DNA of 64,000 nucleotides from Chloroflexi bacterium TSY (GCA_019217005.1 JAHBNG010000016.1:62001-126000), one strand, 5' to 3'; shown: positions 8,649 to 18,822, counted from the first letter of the stretch. Notes: generated by a model not told the origin, from the sequence alone. A program made the numbers and translations.

Positions 8649-9458
8649 ATGAAACGTCAAATTGCCGTTTTATTCGTGGTCAACTCACTGATCACTCTGG
8701 CTATCGTATTTGCATATGGGTTTATGGCCGAAACAGCAATCCGATCGGCTGCCAGCATCTATGTGAGCCCAAATGAACAAGTAGCAACTTTGCCCCAGCA
8801 ATCAGTCCCAGATGAACTAACACCAATCTACGCCATTCAAGGTGACAGCGCCAATTCACCGCTTCAAAAGAGACGGGTGAATACGTATGGGATCGTAACA
8901 GCCGTCACGCAAAACGGTCTATATCTGCAAGATCCAGAAGGAGATGGCAATTTGGCGACAAGTGATGGGATTTACATCTATACACGCAATCGACCTCGCG
9001 TTACAGTCGGCGACTGTGTGGAGATCAATCAGGGGTTTGTTACCGAGTTTTATGGGAAGACTGAGCTAAGCGAACTACGATCGGGGGCGATCCAGCCTGC
9101 AACCTTCTGTTCTACAACAGAAATTCAGCCACTATCGATTTCGTTTGCCCGACTGCGCACTGATCCAGCAGCTCTTTTCGAACAAGCAGAAGGTATGTTG
9201 GTTGCTTTGGATGAAATTGAAGGGATTGTCGCCGGACCGACCAAGCGATTTCGGAATGGCGATGCAGAAATCGCGTTCATTGATAAAGATCTTGCCCCAC
9301 ACATTCAAGGATATCGCATCTTTCAATGGCAAGACGAGAAGAAATCTGCACTCATGTATTTGACGAATGCACTAGGTGCAGAGTTGCCAGAAGTGGGTTG
9401 GGGGGATCGATTAACGGTGCGTGGCCCAAATGAAGAGGACGCCGTTCTAGCAATTCTA

Positions 9459-9681
9459 GACTCAGTAGATCCAAATTTCAGGTTTTGAGAGAGAATTCTG
9501 GCTAAACAGTTGACATAAATACAAATTTGCCGGTCGATATCTAGTTTTTGCATTAGATTTGGGCGATTTTCAGATATGAAATAGGTTGTTTTCTGTAACC
9601 GAAATCTGAATAAATGACTCCAAAATCCCTGCAATCTCGACTGAAAATCGCCCAAAACGCCAAATTTGGATCTACTGAGAC
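9459..9681 (+). repeat. 223-bp inverted-terminus repeat, intact copy
   Basis: The element begins GACTCAGTAGATCCAAATTT and ends AAATTTGGATCTACTGAGAC. TA lies on both sides (CTA before, TATA after), as for elements that duplicate TA. Other copies lie at 4195-4485 (truncated) and 57251-57636 (opposite orientation, carrying a MITE). It replaces the end of the first EEP gene piece and supplies its stop codon at 9486-9488. Non-coding. Confidence 0.88.
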
Positions 9682-9932
9682 TATAATTTTGGCAAATATC
9701 AGCTAATTTTACAACCAAACCAAACAGTGACGGGACAAGACACTACGTTTGAGGATGAAGAGGCTCGTGCGGTGACCGATATAGATTTTTCTGTCTGCAT
9801 GTTCAACTTGCTGGGTTTGGGACAAGGTAGAAATCAATATCCCGATGAAGCAGATTATCAAGAACACCTACATAAACGAGCCTTAACAATTGCCACCAAG
9901 CTACAGGGTTGTACCATAATTGGTCTACAAGA

Positions 9933-10996
9933 ACCCATTATGCGAAAGTAACAAGAGAGGGAGAAAAAGTGGCACTGAAGGGAGAACCAGTAGTATCCTA
10001 CTAAAAGAAATCGCCAAATTTCATTAGAAGGAGAAAAAATGGTAATCGAAACAGTGCCAAGGTCATCGTATCTTGAAAATCTAATTGAGTCAATGCGAGC
10101 AAATGGATATGAACATGAAGAACTGGTCGAGTTGCTATTCGGAATCATCGATGAATTTTGTGATCAAGTGCCAGAAAGAAGCGGCCCAGGACGCAAGAAG
10201 AGTTATTCAGATAGCATGATTCTCAAGATAGACATGTTGATGCATCTGACAGGCAAACGAGGAGAAACAGAGATTCTACGGGAAATCAAACGCCACTATA
10301 AGCGCTATTTTGCCGCCCTACCCGGGCAATCTCGACTGTGGCATCGGATCCGAGGAGCTTTGCCACTCATCGAGCGGTTTCGCCGATTTCTCAGAGCGCA
10401 ACTCGGTGTAGAAGAAGAAGAGATTCGGATTTTAGATAGTATGCCGATTCCGGTGGCGACTGCCTCATCGCCTCCCCGACGAGGCAATGGCTTTGACTTG
10501 GCCGACGGTGGATACTGTGACAGCAAGAATCTGAGCTACTGCGGCTTCAAATTAGGCATGTTGATTACTCAACACGGGATTCCAGATCTCTATGATCTCT
10601 TCTCTGCTCGTCCCCATGACATTCAATTGCTCAATGATCTACTCGGTGATGCGGCCGATATTCTCGCACTTGGCGACAAAGGCTTCCTCTCTGACCCAAA
10701 GCAGGCTGAACTCGCCGACTCTCAGAATGTCCTCTTGCTTACCTATCGCAGACACAATCAACATCGCCAGAATACACCTTTAGAACAATGGGTTCTCAGA
10801 CAATATCGCCAACTCATTGAGACCGTCTTCTCTCAACTTGAGGGTCACATGCACATCCAGCGCACTGGCGCCAAGACTGACATCGGACTTGTCAAACGAG
10901 TTATGGGAATTGTCACTGCCTACACCTTAGGTATCTATCTCAATTTCCTCCTTGCTCGCTATCAAGGAGCTCTTCGCCTAATTTCGCATAATGGGT
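9933..10996 (+). mobile_element. IS982-like insertion sequence, 1,064 bp
   Basis: The inverted ends ACCCATTATGCGAAA and TTTCGCATAATGGGT are perfect over 15 bp. The flanking 7-bp direct repeats are TACAAGA at 9926-9932 and 10997-11003. The element holds one transposase gene. It interrupts the EEP nuclease inside the conserved IIGLQE segment. Confidence 0.93.
10039..10996 (+). CDS. IS982-family DDE transposase
   Basis: From ATG 10039, behind AGAAGGAGAAAAA, the frame runs about 319 codons to the end of the IS. The DDE catalytic residues fit ILDSMPIPVA (first D, about residue 133), LGDKGFLS (second D, about 214) and RQLIETVFSQLE (E, about 260). The segment YCGFKLGMLIT between them is typical of IS982. 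There is no stop codon inside the IS. The frame passes through the right end (LISHNG) into the nuclease remnant, giving a predicted 676-aa fusion that ends at 12069. Whether the native element relies on host sequence for its stop, or lost its own, cannot be told from one copy. Confidence 0.85.
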
Positions 10997-12209
10997 TACA
11001 AGAGACTGGCACGCCAGAAGATGCCGCGAATCTGGCAACGCTGTTGACCACAGATTATGGTTTGCCATATGAATCGGTTGCCTTCAAGGGACCGATGACC
11101 TCAAATATTGAATTTCCACTGACAAACAGTTTTCTGGTTCGACGGGAGAGGGTGGAGATTCTCAATGCCGAGTTGCGGAGGGGGTGTTCACCACTCAATT
11201 ATGATGTGCCCGTTGAACTTGGTGCATGTGAAGCGAGACAATATGCTCTTTTCAATCGTCCGCCTCTAGTCGTAGATCTCGCCATCCGAGGGGCTTGGGG
11301 GGAGCCTTATCGCATTACCGTGATCAACAATCACTGGAAGAGCAAGAGCGGAAATGAGGAGATTAATGTCATTCGACGCGTAAATCAAGCAAAACATGTT
11401 GCATCGCTGGTACAGAAAAAATTGGACGATGATCCGACAGCAAATGTTATTGTCCTGGGAGATCTGAATGATTTTTACGAAAGTGGTCCAGTGGAGGCAC
11501 TGAAAACAGGTACAACTCCCAAGTTGATCCATCTCTTCGATTACTTGCCGCGCCAAGACCGATACACTTATATTTTCAACGGTGCAAGTCAGGTGTTGGA
11601 CCATATGTTGGTGACACCCAACATGTTAGCCCAAATTGCTGGTCTGGACCCTATTCATATCAATGCGGACTATCCTTATCCCTCCACAGTTGATAGAAAT
11701 AGTGTTCATCATTCTAGCGATCACGATCCGGTAATTTTGTATATTCAACCAACAGGCGTTGGCTGGATTATGGGAAATCTAGACTACCCCAATATTCAGA
11801 TACAGCTTCTGGATACCGAAGAAATTCTTATCGAACAAACAACCACGGACGCACGAGGGGACTTTCGTTTTTGGAATATTCAACCTGATGACTATACAGT
11901 CCGTTATGACCCACCTGATTATCTGATGATAAGCGATGACGAACTCTCATTGAGGGTTGAGCCTGGACCGAATATCGTCGAATCATCTGAGGTACAGCAC
12001 AGAACAGTCATCATAGCCACCAACGCAGCTCATTTGAGTGGTTTCTTTTCTAAATTTAACGATGATTGAGCTATTTGAAAATTGTCACGATAGTTGTTTA
12101 GGATAACCAGGCAACATGCCCTAAAATAGTATGTTGCCTAGCAACGTTCAGCGTATACCACACTCGCCTGCTCTAGAAACTGGCGGTGCGTCAAGCATAT
12201 TTTTGGATG

Positions 12210-12250
12210 AGAACGCGTCAACACAGAACTTCTCGGACAGAAACTTAGAG
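12210..12250 (+). repeat. Degraded half of the 78-bp inverted repeat family
   Basis: The stretch GCGTCAACACAGAACTTCTC followed by GGACAGAAACTTAG resembles the right half of the family (GTCACAGAACTTTTCGGATAAG). It lies just upstream of the phosphoribosyltransferase start. Confidence 0.45.
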
Positions 12251-12259
12251 GATTCACAG

Positions 12260-12772
12260 ATGAAGAGTCTTTATCTTTCCTGGCATGATCTGGAGGAATT
12301 GGTCAGTCAACTAACTTTCAAGCTCAATACACCCTACGACGTCATCCTTGTGATTACTCGTGGCGGCATTATCCCCGGTGGGATGATTGCTGAAGCATTA
12401 CATATGAAAGATGTATTGAGTGCCTCAGTGCTTTTTCCCGAAGAGCAAAGTGAATATGCAAGTACAAAACTTAGCTGGCCACGATTTACATATTTTCCAG
12501 ACGATTCAGTTCTGGAAGGGCGGAAGATTCTCGTTGTTGACAATCTTTGGTACCGTGGCCGAACAGTAATGGCCGTCAAAGGACGTATCGAAACAGCGGG
12601 TGGTTTTCCAGAGATTGCGGTCCTGCACTGGAAGAACGAGAGCAGCCTATTTCCAGATCAAGAACCAGACTTTTATGCTGAACAGACCGAGGATTTTGTC
12701 CATTATCCTTGGCAACGGATTGACGATTCCGACTATCGAATCCGTGCTGTGCCAGAATTTCTATTATCATAA
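12260..12772 (+). CDS. Phosphoribosyltransferase-family protein
   Basis: About 170 aa from ATG 12260, which has AGAGGA about 9 bases upstream. An in-frame ATG at 12131 exists, but the extra 43 residues cover a repeat remnant and have no family character. The type I PRTase fold is visible: a hood start (YLSWHDLEELVSQL), the flexible strand ITRGGIIPGGMIAEAL, and the PRPP-binding loop ILVVDNLWYRGRTVMAV. In that loop the usual acidic pair DD/DE is replaced by DN, an atypical substitution. The closest types are xanthine/hypoxanthine-guanine PRTases, but the substrate cannot be assigned. The stop overlaps the nth start (TAATG), so the two genes are likely co-translated. Confidence 0.75.
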   Translation: MKSLYLSWHDLEELVSQLTFKLNTPYDVILVITRGGIIPGGMIAEALHMKDVLSASVLFPEEQSEYASTKLSWPRFTYFPDDSVLEGRKILVVDNLWYRGRTVMAVKGRIETAGGFPEIAVLHWKNESSLFPDQEPDFYAEQTEDFVHYPWQRIDDSDYRIRAVPEFLLS

Positions 12773-13452
12773 TGACTGCTAACAACCAATTGACCTCTGA
12801 GTCTTCGGCAGAAGAGCGGATGCCTGAAATCATTCGGCTCCTTCATTTGGCACATCCAGACGCCCATTGTGCGCTCGTTCATCGAAACGAGCTTGAGCTA
12901 TTGGTCGCAACGATTCTCTCGGCTCAATGCACAGATGAACGAGTGAACAAAGTGACGCCTGCTCTGTTTGAGAAATTTCCAGATGCCCTTGCCTTTGCAG
13001 AAGCAGATCTTTCAGAATTGGAGGAAGCTGTGCGCTCAACGGGCTTTTATCGTAACAAAGCGCGCAATATTCAAGAAGCAGCGCGCCGAATCGTCCATGA
13101 GTATGGAGGCGAGATTCCTGCGACAATGGATGAGCTTTTGACGCTCAAGGGGGTGGCACGCAAGACGGCCAATGTTGTGCTGGGGACTTGGTTTGGCATC
13201 GCTGACGGTATCGTAGTCGACACCCACGTCAAACGACTCTCGAATCGACTGGGATTTACCGACCAATCCAACCCCGACAAAATCGAACGCGACCTGCAGC
13301 GCATAACACCACAGAGCGAATGGGTTCAACTATCACATATGTTGATTTTCCACGGTCGCCGCATCTGCGACGCCCGCAAGCCAGACTGCCCCTCGTGTAC
13401 TCTCAGCCACCTCTGTCCCTCGTCGTCTCTATTTGATGAAGGTGAAATGTAG
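12772..13452 (+). CDS. nth: Endonuclease III (DNA glycosylase/AP lyase)
   Basis: The 226-aa protein has the helix-hairpin-helix LKGVARKTANVVL with the catalytic Lys of the KT pair at about residue 126. It is followed by VVDTHVKRLSNRLG, which carries the catalytic Asp at about residue 144. The C-terminal iron-sulfur loop is CDARKPDCPSCTLSHLC (C-x6-C-x2-C-x5-C). It removes oxidised pyrimidines and nicks AP sites in base-excision repair. The ATG overlaps the stop of the upstream phosphoribosyltransferase. Length and motifs are canonical. Confidence 0.95.
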   Translation: MTANNQLTSESSAEERMPEIIRLLHLAHPDAHCALVHRNELELLVATILSAQCTDERVNKVTPALFEKFPDALAFAEADLSELEEAVRSTGFYRNKARNIQEAARRIVHEYGGEIPATMDELLTLKGVARKTANVVLGTWFGIADGIVVDTHVKRLSNRLGFTDQSNPDKIERDLQRITPQSEWVQLSHMLIFHGRRICDARKPDCPSCTLSHLCPSSSLFDEGEM

Positions 13453-13488
13453 AGCGTAGAATTCAAAAGAACATATCAAGGAACTTTG

Positions 13489-14295
13489 ATGCACAGACAA
13501 ACGGTCGCACGACGTACCACCCTTGTAATTCTTTGCGGTATGCTACTCTGTATTGCTTGTGGACAAATACCAGCTCCCACGCCTCAGCCATCTGTGACGC
13601 CATTGCCAAAAGCAACATCTATATCAACGCCGGGATCTACCCCAACCGCTGCTAGACAACCCTCGCCAACACCTGTCTCGGCGCCGACCGCGACCCAAGA
13701 ACCCGTCGACACAATTGTTCAAGGCAGATTGTCTACTTACACGTTAACAGTTCCATCCGAGTGGCACGTCACTGATTTGACCAAAATTGATCCGGATACC
13801 GTTGCAGAACAGCGACAAGAACTCGCCATCGATGAGCAACTATCCGAGACGATGACTGAAAGACTTGTTCAGTTTATCGATGCCGATGGCACAAATGGGC
13901 TTGAGGCAATTGGCATCCTTCGATCTGCTCCCACAATTGATTCAACGACACCTGTCCCAACACTCTTCACGCTCCTCGTTGTACCTCACCATCACCTTAC
14001 TCTGGAACAGTATCTATCCACCGCAATACAAACAATCGAAGATGGAAAACTCGAGCATCAGGGGATAGATGACATGCTGCACTTTGATCATAGACCAGTA
14101 GCTGTACTCCAGTTTAGCTCAGTGGTCTTAATTGACAATGAACCAGAAGTTGAGACGACAAACTATCAAGCCGTGCTATTTGATCAAGCTGCCGCAAATC
14201 TGATCGTCATTTCGTTCTCGACACCTGTAGAAAGTTTTGCTCAACAGGTTGACCAATTCAAGCAATTGATTCGCAGCCTCAAACTTCCAGAATGA
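13489..14295 (+). CDS. Lipoprotein with Pro/Thr-rich linker, function unknown
   Basis: From ATG 13489 (AAGGA about 8 bases upstream) the product is 268 aa. A signal peptide ends in the lipobox LLCIACG, with the lipidated Cys at about residue 24. A spacer of about 45 residues follows, rich in Pro, Thr and Ser (TPTAARQPSPTPVSAPT). The folded part (about 78-268) starts GRLSTYTLTVPSEWHVTDL and ends FAQQVDQFKQLIRSLKLPE. This resembles PsbP-like or DcrB-like small surface domains with a final helix scoring fast-rising coefficients, but I cannot name a family. It is probably anchored outside the cytoplasmic membrane and follows nth by 36 bp. Confidence 0.7.
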   Translation: MHRQTVARRTTLVILCGMLLCIACGQIPAPTPQPSVTPLPKATSISTPGSTPTAARQPSPTPVSAPTATQEPVDTIVQGRLSTYTLTVPSEWHVTDLTKIDPDTVAEQRQELAIDEQLSETMTERLVQFIDADGTNGLEAIGILRSAPTIDSTTPVPTLFTLLVVPHHHLTLEQYLSTAIQTIEDGKLEHQGIDDMLHFDHRPVAVLQFSSVVLIDNEPEVETTNYQAVLFDQAAANLIVISFSTPVESFAQQVDQFKQLIRSLKLPE

Positions 14296-14336
14296 GTCTT
14301 TCTTCTCAATTGAGTCCATGTAATGGCTATGGTTGA

Positions 14337-15119
14337 TTAATACTTCCGTCCCACAACCGTAAACATTCGATGATCAAAGCAAAGTTGACCTTGCTCGTTT
14401 GTAAAAACTGAAATACCACTCAATTTTTCCTCCTGATCGCGAGCAAGCATTCTGCGCACTTCTTCAGCCGCAGCAGCAGGTGTTTGGGCGTTGCGTATCC
14501 ACTCTTCCGCAATCTGCGTTCGGCGTTCGCTCTGGATATGCTCCACCTCTAACCCCGCTCCTGCATACAATGAAATCAACTGACTGAGTGAGAGTGCCGT
14601 TACGTGGGACGGGTCGCGCAGCCGTTCCCATTGGTTATAATAGTCTGCTCGCTTCGATTCTTCGCTAGAGATGAGATCTTCGACGACGACTTGACCATTG
14701 GGACGACAGACCCGGACCATTTCGCGGAAAACCTGATCTGGTTTGGCAAAGTGATGCATGGCTAATCGACAGACGGCAATATCGAAGGATCCATCATCGA
14801 ACGGCAACTGATTCGCATCAGCAGATTCAAATTGCACGTTCGTCAACCCTCGTTCCTGACGATTCTGTTTGGCTATCGCCAAAGGCGCAGCAGTCAAATC
14901 CACACCAACTACCTCTTGGGCAATTGTGGCAAAGGCCAACGCAACATACCCTGGTCCCGTAGCAACCTCCAACACCCGATCTTGCGGAGTAGGTTGCGCA
15001 GCCTGGACCAAACGCATCGCCCAATCAGGGTCGACAATGGAAGGGTTGGAGGCATACGCTTTTGCTTGTTTGGTAAATTCCCGTTGGATTAGCTCATTTT
15101 GAGTTGTAGATGCATCCAT
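14337..15119 (-). CDS. Class I SAM-dependent methyltransferase
   Basis: The 260-aa protein is of the Methyltransf_11/UbiE type. Motif I is VLEVATGPGYVALAFA at about residues 49-64, the acidic end of strand 2 is VVGVDLTAAPLA, motif II is FDIAVCRLAMHHF, and motif III is RVCRPNGQVVVEDLI. It may act on a quinone, lipid or small molecule; the substrate is not evident. It is a monocistronic minus-strand gene facing nth and the lipoprotein. The start ATG 15119 follows a modest AGGA. Confidence 0.8.
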   Translation of the reverse strand: MDASTTQNELIQREFTKQAKAYASNPSIVDPDWAMRLVQAAQPTPQDRVLEVATGPGYVALAFATIAQEVVGVDLTAAPLAIAKQNRQERGLTNVQFESADANQLPFDDGSFDIAVCRLAMHHFAKPDQVFREMVRVCRPNGQVVVEDLISSEESKRADYYNQWERLRDPSHVTALSLSQLISLYAGAGLEVEHIQSERRTQIAEEWIRNAQTPAAAAEEVRRMLARDQEEKLSGISVFTNEQGQLCFDHRMFTVVGRKY

Positions 15120-15299
15120 ATGTGATTATCCTGAGTAAGAGTCAAATTTTGCCTGATAAGGAGGTACGATTAAATATCTCAGATCGTGACAGATCATCAT
15201 TTGCATTGTAACATATCGACACGCAGGTAGCATCCTTAGAACTGAACGCTAAACTCCATCCATACCAATATCATACGGACGCCGAAGGAAGAATGAAAG

Positions 15300-16282
15300 A
15301 TGTCAACCAATCGAAATGTACCTCAAACGATTGCCGTCACTGGTGCCCTTGGAAATCTCGGCACCAAACTCTTACACCATCTAGCTCGTTGCGAATTCAG
15401 TCAACGGCTGATTGCTCTTGACTTACAAACGCCAACAACCGATCAAGCTGCGTCTTTACACGCAGCAGCAAAGGAGCGTACACTACCGCCAGCCATCGAC
15501 TTTGTCCAATGCGATCTCTCAAATTGGCATGACAGACGCTGGCGTGATGCCTTGGAGCAATCCGACGCAGTTGTCCACTTTGCTGCTCAAAACCCATATC
15601 CAGAAGCAACCTGGGCTGATGCCGCTGCGTCGATCGATATGACCCTGCATATCGCCAATGCCGCGGCCGATAGCGCCCAACTGCGGCGAATGGTCTTTGC
15701 TACATCGAACCACGTGATGGGGCGTTACAAAGATTCTCCTCTTGCAGATACAATTGGTCCTCATGAACTACACGTAGACTTGCCCCAGGGGTCGGGACAA
15801 TTTGGCACACCGGTGAAGCAGCAATGGATTCGACACCTTATGCGACATCCAAGATGGCGGGCGAGCGGATTTGCAGATCCTTGGGCGCCCGCACGCAGGG
15901 CCAAACGAGCTTTGCCTGCGTTCGCATTGGCTGGTGTCAGCCAGGGGAAAATCTGCCGACGACCCTGTCAGCTGCAGGAACACCGACCCAACAAACGGGA
16001 GATGTCCCAGCAGACGTGGACGCCAAAGCATATGCACGAGCCGATCGCTGGTTTAAAGAGATGTGGCTCTCGAACCGAGATTTTCTTCAACTCTTCGAGC
16101 GCGCCATCACGGCTGATAGTCATGAGTGGCCCGATGGTTTTATTCTCGTCAACGGAATGTCGAATAATACCAACATGAAGTGGAATCTGGACGCAACCAA
16201 GCGCTGGCTCGCTTACGAGCCACAAGACAATGTGGTAGTGGTAAAGCGAGAACTGATTTGGTCGGGTTGTAGTAATGAATGA
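15300..16282 (+). pseudogene. NAD-dependent epimerase/dehydratase, frameshifted
   Basis: The first part (15300 to about 15820) has the Rossmann start AVTGALGNLGTKLLHHLA, then DAVVHFAAQNPYPEATWADA and MVFATSNHVMGRYKD. The rest (about 15824-16282) is in the next frame and carries the catalytic YxxxK as STPYATSKMAGERICRSLGA, then VRIGWCQPGE. A one-base change near 15815-15825 separates the two. The joined protein would be about 325 aa, normal for uronate dehydrogenase-like short-chain enzymes. The 3' end runs into an IS1-like remnant, so the last residues (SGCSNE) come from the element. It could be a true pseudogene or a base-calling error at one position. Confidence 0.75.
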
Positions 16283-17049
16283 ATCGGCGCAGAGCAATTT
16301 CATGAAACGCGTCGGTCTTGGAAAAGGAAAGTGTCTTGCGGACAAAAGGTGTCTTGCGGACAAAAGGTGCGAGCCGTTGGCGCAGGGTGTTGTTCCAGCG
16401 TTGGCGAAACGCCCACTTCGTGAACGACATGTGCGGTTTGGCCGGTCTCTTTGCCGACGGATTGATGGACCATGCCTAGATGCCCAAAGACAGCATCGTA
16501 GGTCTCCCAGAAGTCGCTAAAAGTGGCGCAGTGGCGGTGGTCGGGGGGGAACCACGACCATAAACGCCAACAATCCTCCTCACTGCGTCCGCCAATGAAG
16601 TACGAGACAATCTGGCGGGTGCGTCGACAGAGGGCTATCCAGACCTAGCCTTTGTTTTTTTGACCCGACAAAGGATCAGAGTTCATCCAGTTCCAACAGG
16701 TCATCAGGCTGCGGATCATCCAAGGGTGGGACAACGGGTAAGTCGGCATCTTCTTCACGTAACCACTTGGCGACGCTCTAACGCGCTACACCAAAGGTGC
16801 GCTCAAGCCCGCGCAGACTGGACCGCTCATGGTACGCACGCAAGATTTCGGCGCACCGTTCCGGTCTATAAGCAACGGTTGGGTTCAGGGTGCCATAGGA
16901 CCCGCACCCTTTGCAGTGATATTTCTGCTTACCCTTTGCCGTTTGACCATTTTTCGTGATCTGCTTGCTACCACATCCATTGCATTGATGGATTATTGTT
17001 TCGGTTACCATTGCCTGATTCTATCATCACTTTACAGTTAACCACTACC
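16260..17049 (-). mobile_element. IS1-family insertion sequence, decayed, about 790 bp
   Basis: The ends GGTCGGGTTGTAGTAA and, inverted, GGTAGTGGTTAACTGTAA are similar but not perfect. No clear target duplication is seen. An InsA-like reading frame (16778-17011, 77 aa) has the zinc-binding start HQCNGCGSKQITKNGQT...YHCKGCGSY and the helix SLRGLERTFGVAR. The InsB part is broken over several frames but readable (LGMVHQSVG, RWNNTLRQRL, TLSFSKTDAFHEI, RRFIHYYN). Within it an 18-bp unit (GTGTCTTGCGGACAAAAG) is tandemly duplicated at about 16338-16373, repeating FVRKT. It abuts the 3' end of the epimerase. Confidence 0.8.
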
Positions 17050-17107
17050 AAAGTTCTATACTAAAAAGCCGTCCCGAATTTGGGACGGCTTTTTAGTATA
17101 GAACTTT
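17050..17107. terminator. Long perfect palindrome, probable bidirectional terminator
   Basis: The 58-bp sequence is self-complementary over 26 bp on each arm around a GAATTT loop. The GC core AAGCCGTCCC/GGGACGGCTT is followed by TTTTT in both directions, the form of an intrinsic terminator. The arms extend outwards as AAAGTTCTATACTA. It lies between the IS1-like remnant and the tig promoter. The unusually long AT arms suggest it could also be a mobile hairpin. Confidence 0.7.
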
Positions 17108-17175
17108 AACGATCTCATCGCAGAACTATGGTAGAAATCTGTGTTTTGTGATGCGACGGCTACCAGCAAAAAAAC

Positions 17176-17205
17176 TTGGTTGAGCGTGCAACATTATGTT
17201 ATACT
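17176..17205 (+). promoter_or_regulatory. Candidate promoter for tig
   Basis: TTGGTT (17176-17181) and TATACT (17200-17205) are separated by 18 bp, about 110 bp upstream of the tig start. This is a plausible sigma-70-type promoter, judged by eye only. Confidence 0.4.
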
Positions 17206-17313
17206 ATCAAGTTGCTATCATAAAAGAGAGACTCTATATTACGCTTTCTGTGTGTAAGCGTAATTCCAAATATATGGCACAAAATATCAAACAAACCAGT
17301 TATCGAGGGGAAA

Positions 17314-18822
17314 ATGGCATTAAAAGTCACACGAGAGCAGCTAGAAGATTGTCAGTTGGCTCTTACAATTGAAGTTGGTCAAGACCGAATTGATCGAGAG
17401 TTGCGAAAAGCTGCTCGCAAAGCGGGCCGCGAATACAATATTCCTGGTTTTCGTCGGGGCAAAGCCCCTTATCAAGTGATTGTACAAAGAGTTGGCATTG
17501 GTGCACTCTATCAAGAATTTCTGGATGATCTGGGACAGGAAGTTTTCCAGCAGGCACTGGAGCAAGAGGAGATTGAGCCCTATGCAACAGCTGCCCTGGA
17601 AGATGTTGAGATCGATCCCGTCCGCTATCGGGTCATTGTGCCGATGGAACCAAAGGTAGATCTAGGTGACTATCGTTCTCTGCGCGTCGAAGAAGAGGAG
17701 ATAGAGATCAGCGATGAAGCGGTCGAAGAACGCCTTGAGCAATATCGCGAACAACATGCGAGTTGGAAAGATGTTGATCGTCCCAGCGAATATGGCGATA
17801 CGTTAACTCTTAATGTGCATAGCGTCCTGATTCCAGAAGACGAAGCAGAAGATTCCTCGGAGGATGAAGCAGAAGAAACCATCGTAATGAGCGAATCGGA
17901 ATGGGATATTACGCTGGATGAAGAGAATCCCCAGCCAATTCCCGGTTTGGATGATGCCTTACTCGGATTGCAAACAGGCGAGAAAAAAGAGTCTATATTG
18001 AGTTGGCCAGAAGAGCAGCAGAGCATATATGCTGGACGTTCAGCTCGCTTTGAAATTGAAGTGTTAAAGATTAGAGCTTTTGAAAATGCAGAATTGACAG
18101 ATGAGCTGGCCCAGATGATTGGCCCTGAATTTGAAACGGTGGAAGATCTCGTTGCGAGCGTGCGTGAAACGTTGCAAGAAGAGGAAGAAGCACGTGCAGA
18201 AGCAGAATATGGACAACGAGTGATTGAAAAGGCCGTTGCAGCATCTACCCTTGTCTATCCACCGGCAGTTGTGGAAGACCAAATCAACGCCATGCTCAAT
18301 GAGTTTGAGCAACAGATCCGCCAAGCCGGACTGGAAAGTTTGGATGCTTTTTTTGAATCGACCGGTCGAGATCGAGATGGATTTCGCGAGGAACAACGCG
18401 AAGCAGCAACCCAACTGGCAGAACAGAACTTGGTCATTTCCGAGCTAATCAATGCGGAAGGCATTGTTGCCACAGATGAAGATGTGGAAGAGCAGATCCA
18501 AGCCATGCTTGGTGAACTAAACGAAGATAGCTCCCCAGAAATGCACAACACAGCGGAGATGTTTCGTGACGGATCGGGGCGTCCAATTATTGAGAGCCAG
18601 ATTTTGCGCACCAAGGCGATTGAGCGCTTGATTGCCATTGCGCGTGGAGATGAATTGCCGGAACCGACACCACTAAGTGCCATAGAAGAAACCGCAGAAG
18701 GCGAATCGAGTGAGGCCGATGCGGTCGTTGAAGGCCATGCGGACGAAGAGATTGCAACCAATAGTTCGGGGTGGTTCAGAATTAGGTTTACACTTTTGAT
18801 ACATAGACAAAAATCTATATGA
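17314..18822 (+). CDS. tig: Trigger factor, C-terminal tail replaced by a MITE
   Basis: The 502-aa ribosome-associated chaperone and peptidyl-prolyl isomerase has the ribosome-binding signature GFRRGKAPYQVI at about residues 45-56. A FKBP-type domain at about 155-255 includes an acidic insert (EDEAEDSSEDEAEETI). The helical C-terminal chaperone domain runs to about 455. After the disordered acidic tail begins, the frame enters a 155-bp MITE at 18768 and ends within it (SGWFRIRFTLLIHRQKSI). Removing the MITE and one 8-bp duplication would extend the original tail in frame to TAG at 19046-19048. Only about 40 acidic residues are replaced, so function is probably kept. The gene heads a tig-clpP-clpX block as in many bacteria. 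Confidence 0.93.
   Translation: MALKVTREQLEDCQLALTIEVGQDRIDRELRKAARKAGREYNIPGFRRGKAPYQVIVQRVGIGALYQEFLDDLGQEVFQQALEQEEIEPYATAALEDVEIDPVRYRVIVPMEPKVDLGDYRSLRVEEEEIEISDEAVEERLEQYREQHASWKDVDRPSEYGDTLTLNVHSVLIPEDEAEDSSEDEAEETIVMSESEWDITLDEENPQPIPGLDDALLGLQTGEKKESILSWPEEQQSIYAGRSARFEIEVLKIRAFENAELTDELAQMIGPEFETVEDLVASVRETLQEEEEARAEAEYGQRVIEKAVAASTLVYPPAVVEDQINAMLNEFEQQIRQAGLESLDAFFESTGRDRDGFREEQREAATQLAEQNLVISELINAEGIVATDEDVEEQIQAMLGELNEDSSPEMHNTAEMFRDGSGRPIIESQILRTKAIERLIAIARGDELPEPTPLSAIEETAEGESSEADAVVEGHADEEIATNSSGWFRIRFTLLIHRQKSI

Larger units (their letters stand above)
8649..12069 (+). pseudogene. Secreted EEP-family nuclease/phosphatase, disrupted by a repeat and an IS
   Basis: One ancestral gene is now in three pieces: 8649-9458, about 9682-9932 and 10997-12069. 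The first has an N-terminal membrane anchor (QIAVLFVVNSLITLAIVF) and an OB-fold-like region (VNTYGIVTAVTQNGLYLQD). The second holds the EEP start (VCMFNLLGLG, then IIGLQE). The third holds VINNHWKSKSG, VIVLGDLNDF and the signature HHSSDHDPVI, then a Cna-B/SdrD-like domain (TTTDARGDFRFWNIQPDDYTV). Excising the IS with one 7-bp duplication restores IGLQETGTPED in frame. The 223-bp repeat at 9459-9681 causes the first break, and a one-base frame offset remains there after simple excision. The intact protein would be an extracellular metal-dependent phosphodiesterase or nuclease. Only truncated or chimeric products can be made now. Confidence 0.85.

Noticed and set aside
12131..12259. Longer N-terminus of the phosphoribosyltransferase
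   Set aside because: The region contains a degraded repeat and lacks family similarity; the ATG at 12260 has a better ribosome site.
16338..16373. Short direct repeats as a CRISPR array
   Set aside because: Only two 18-bp units in tandem without spacers, inside a transposase remnant.
18255..18761. 168-aa minus-strand Ser-rich frame
   Set aside because: Antisense of the tig chaperone domain.
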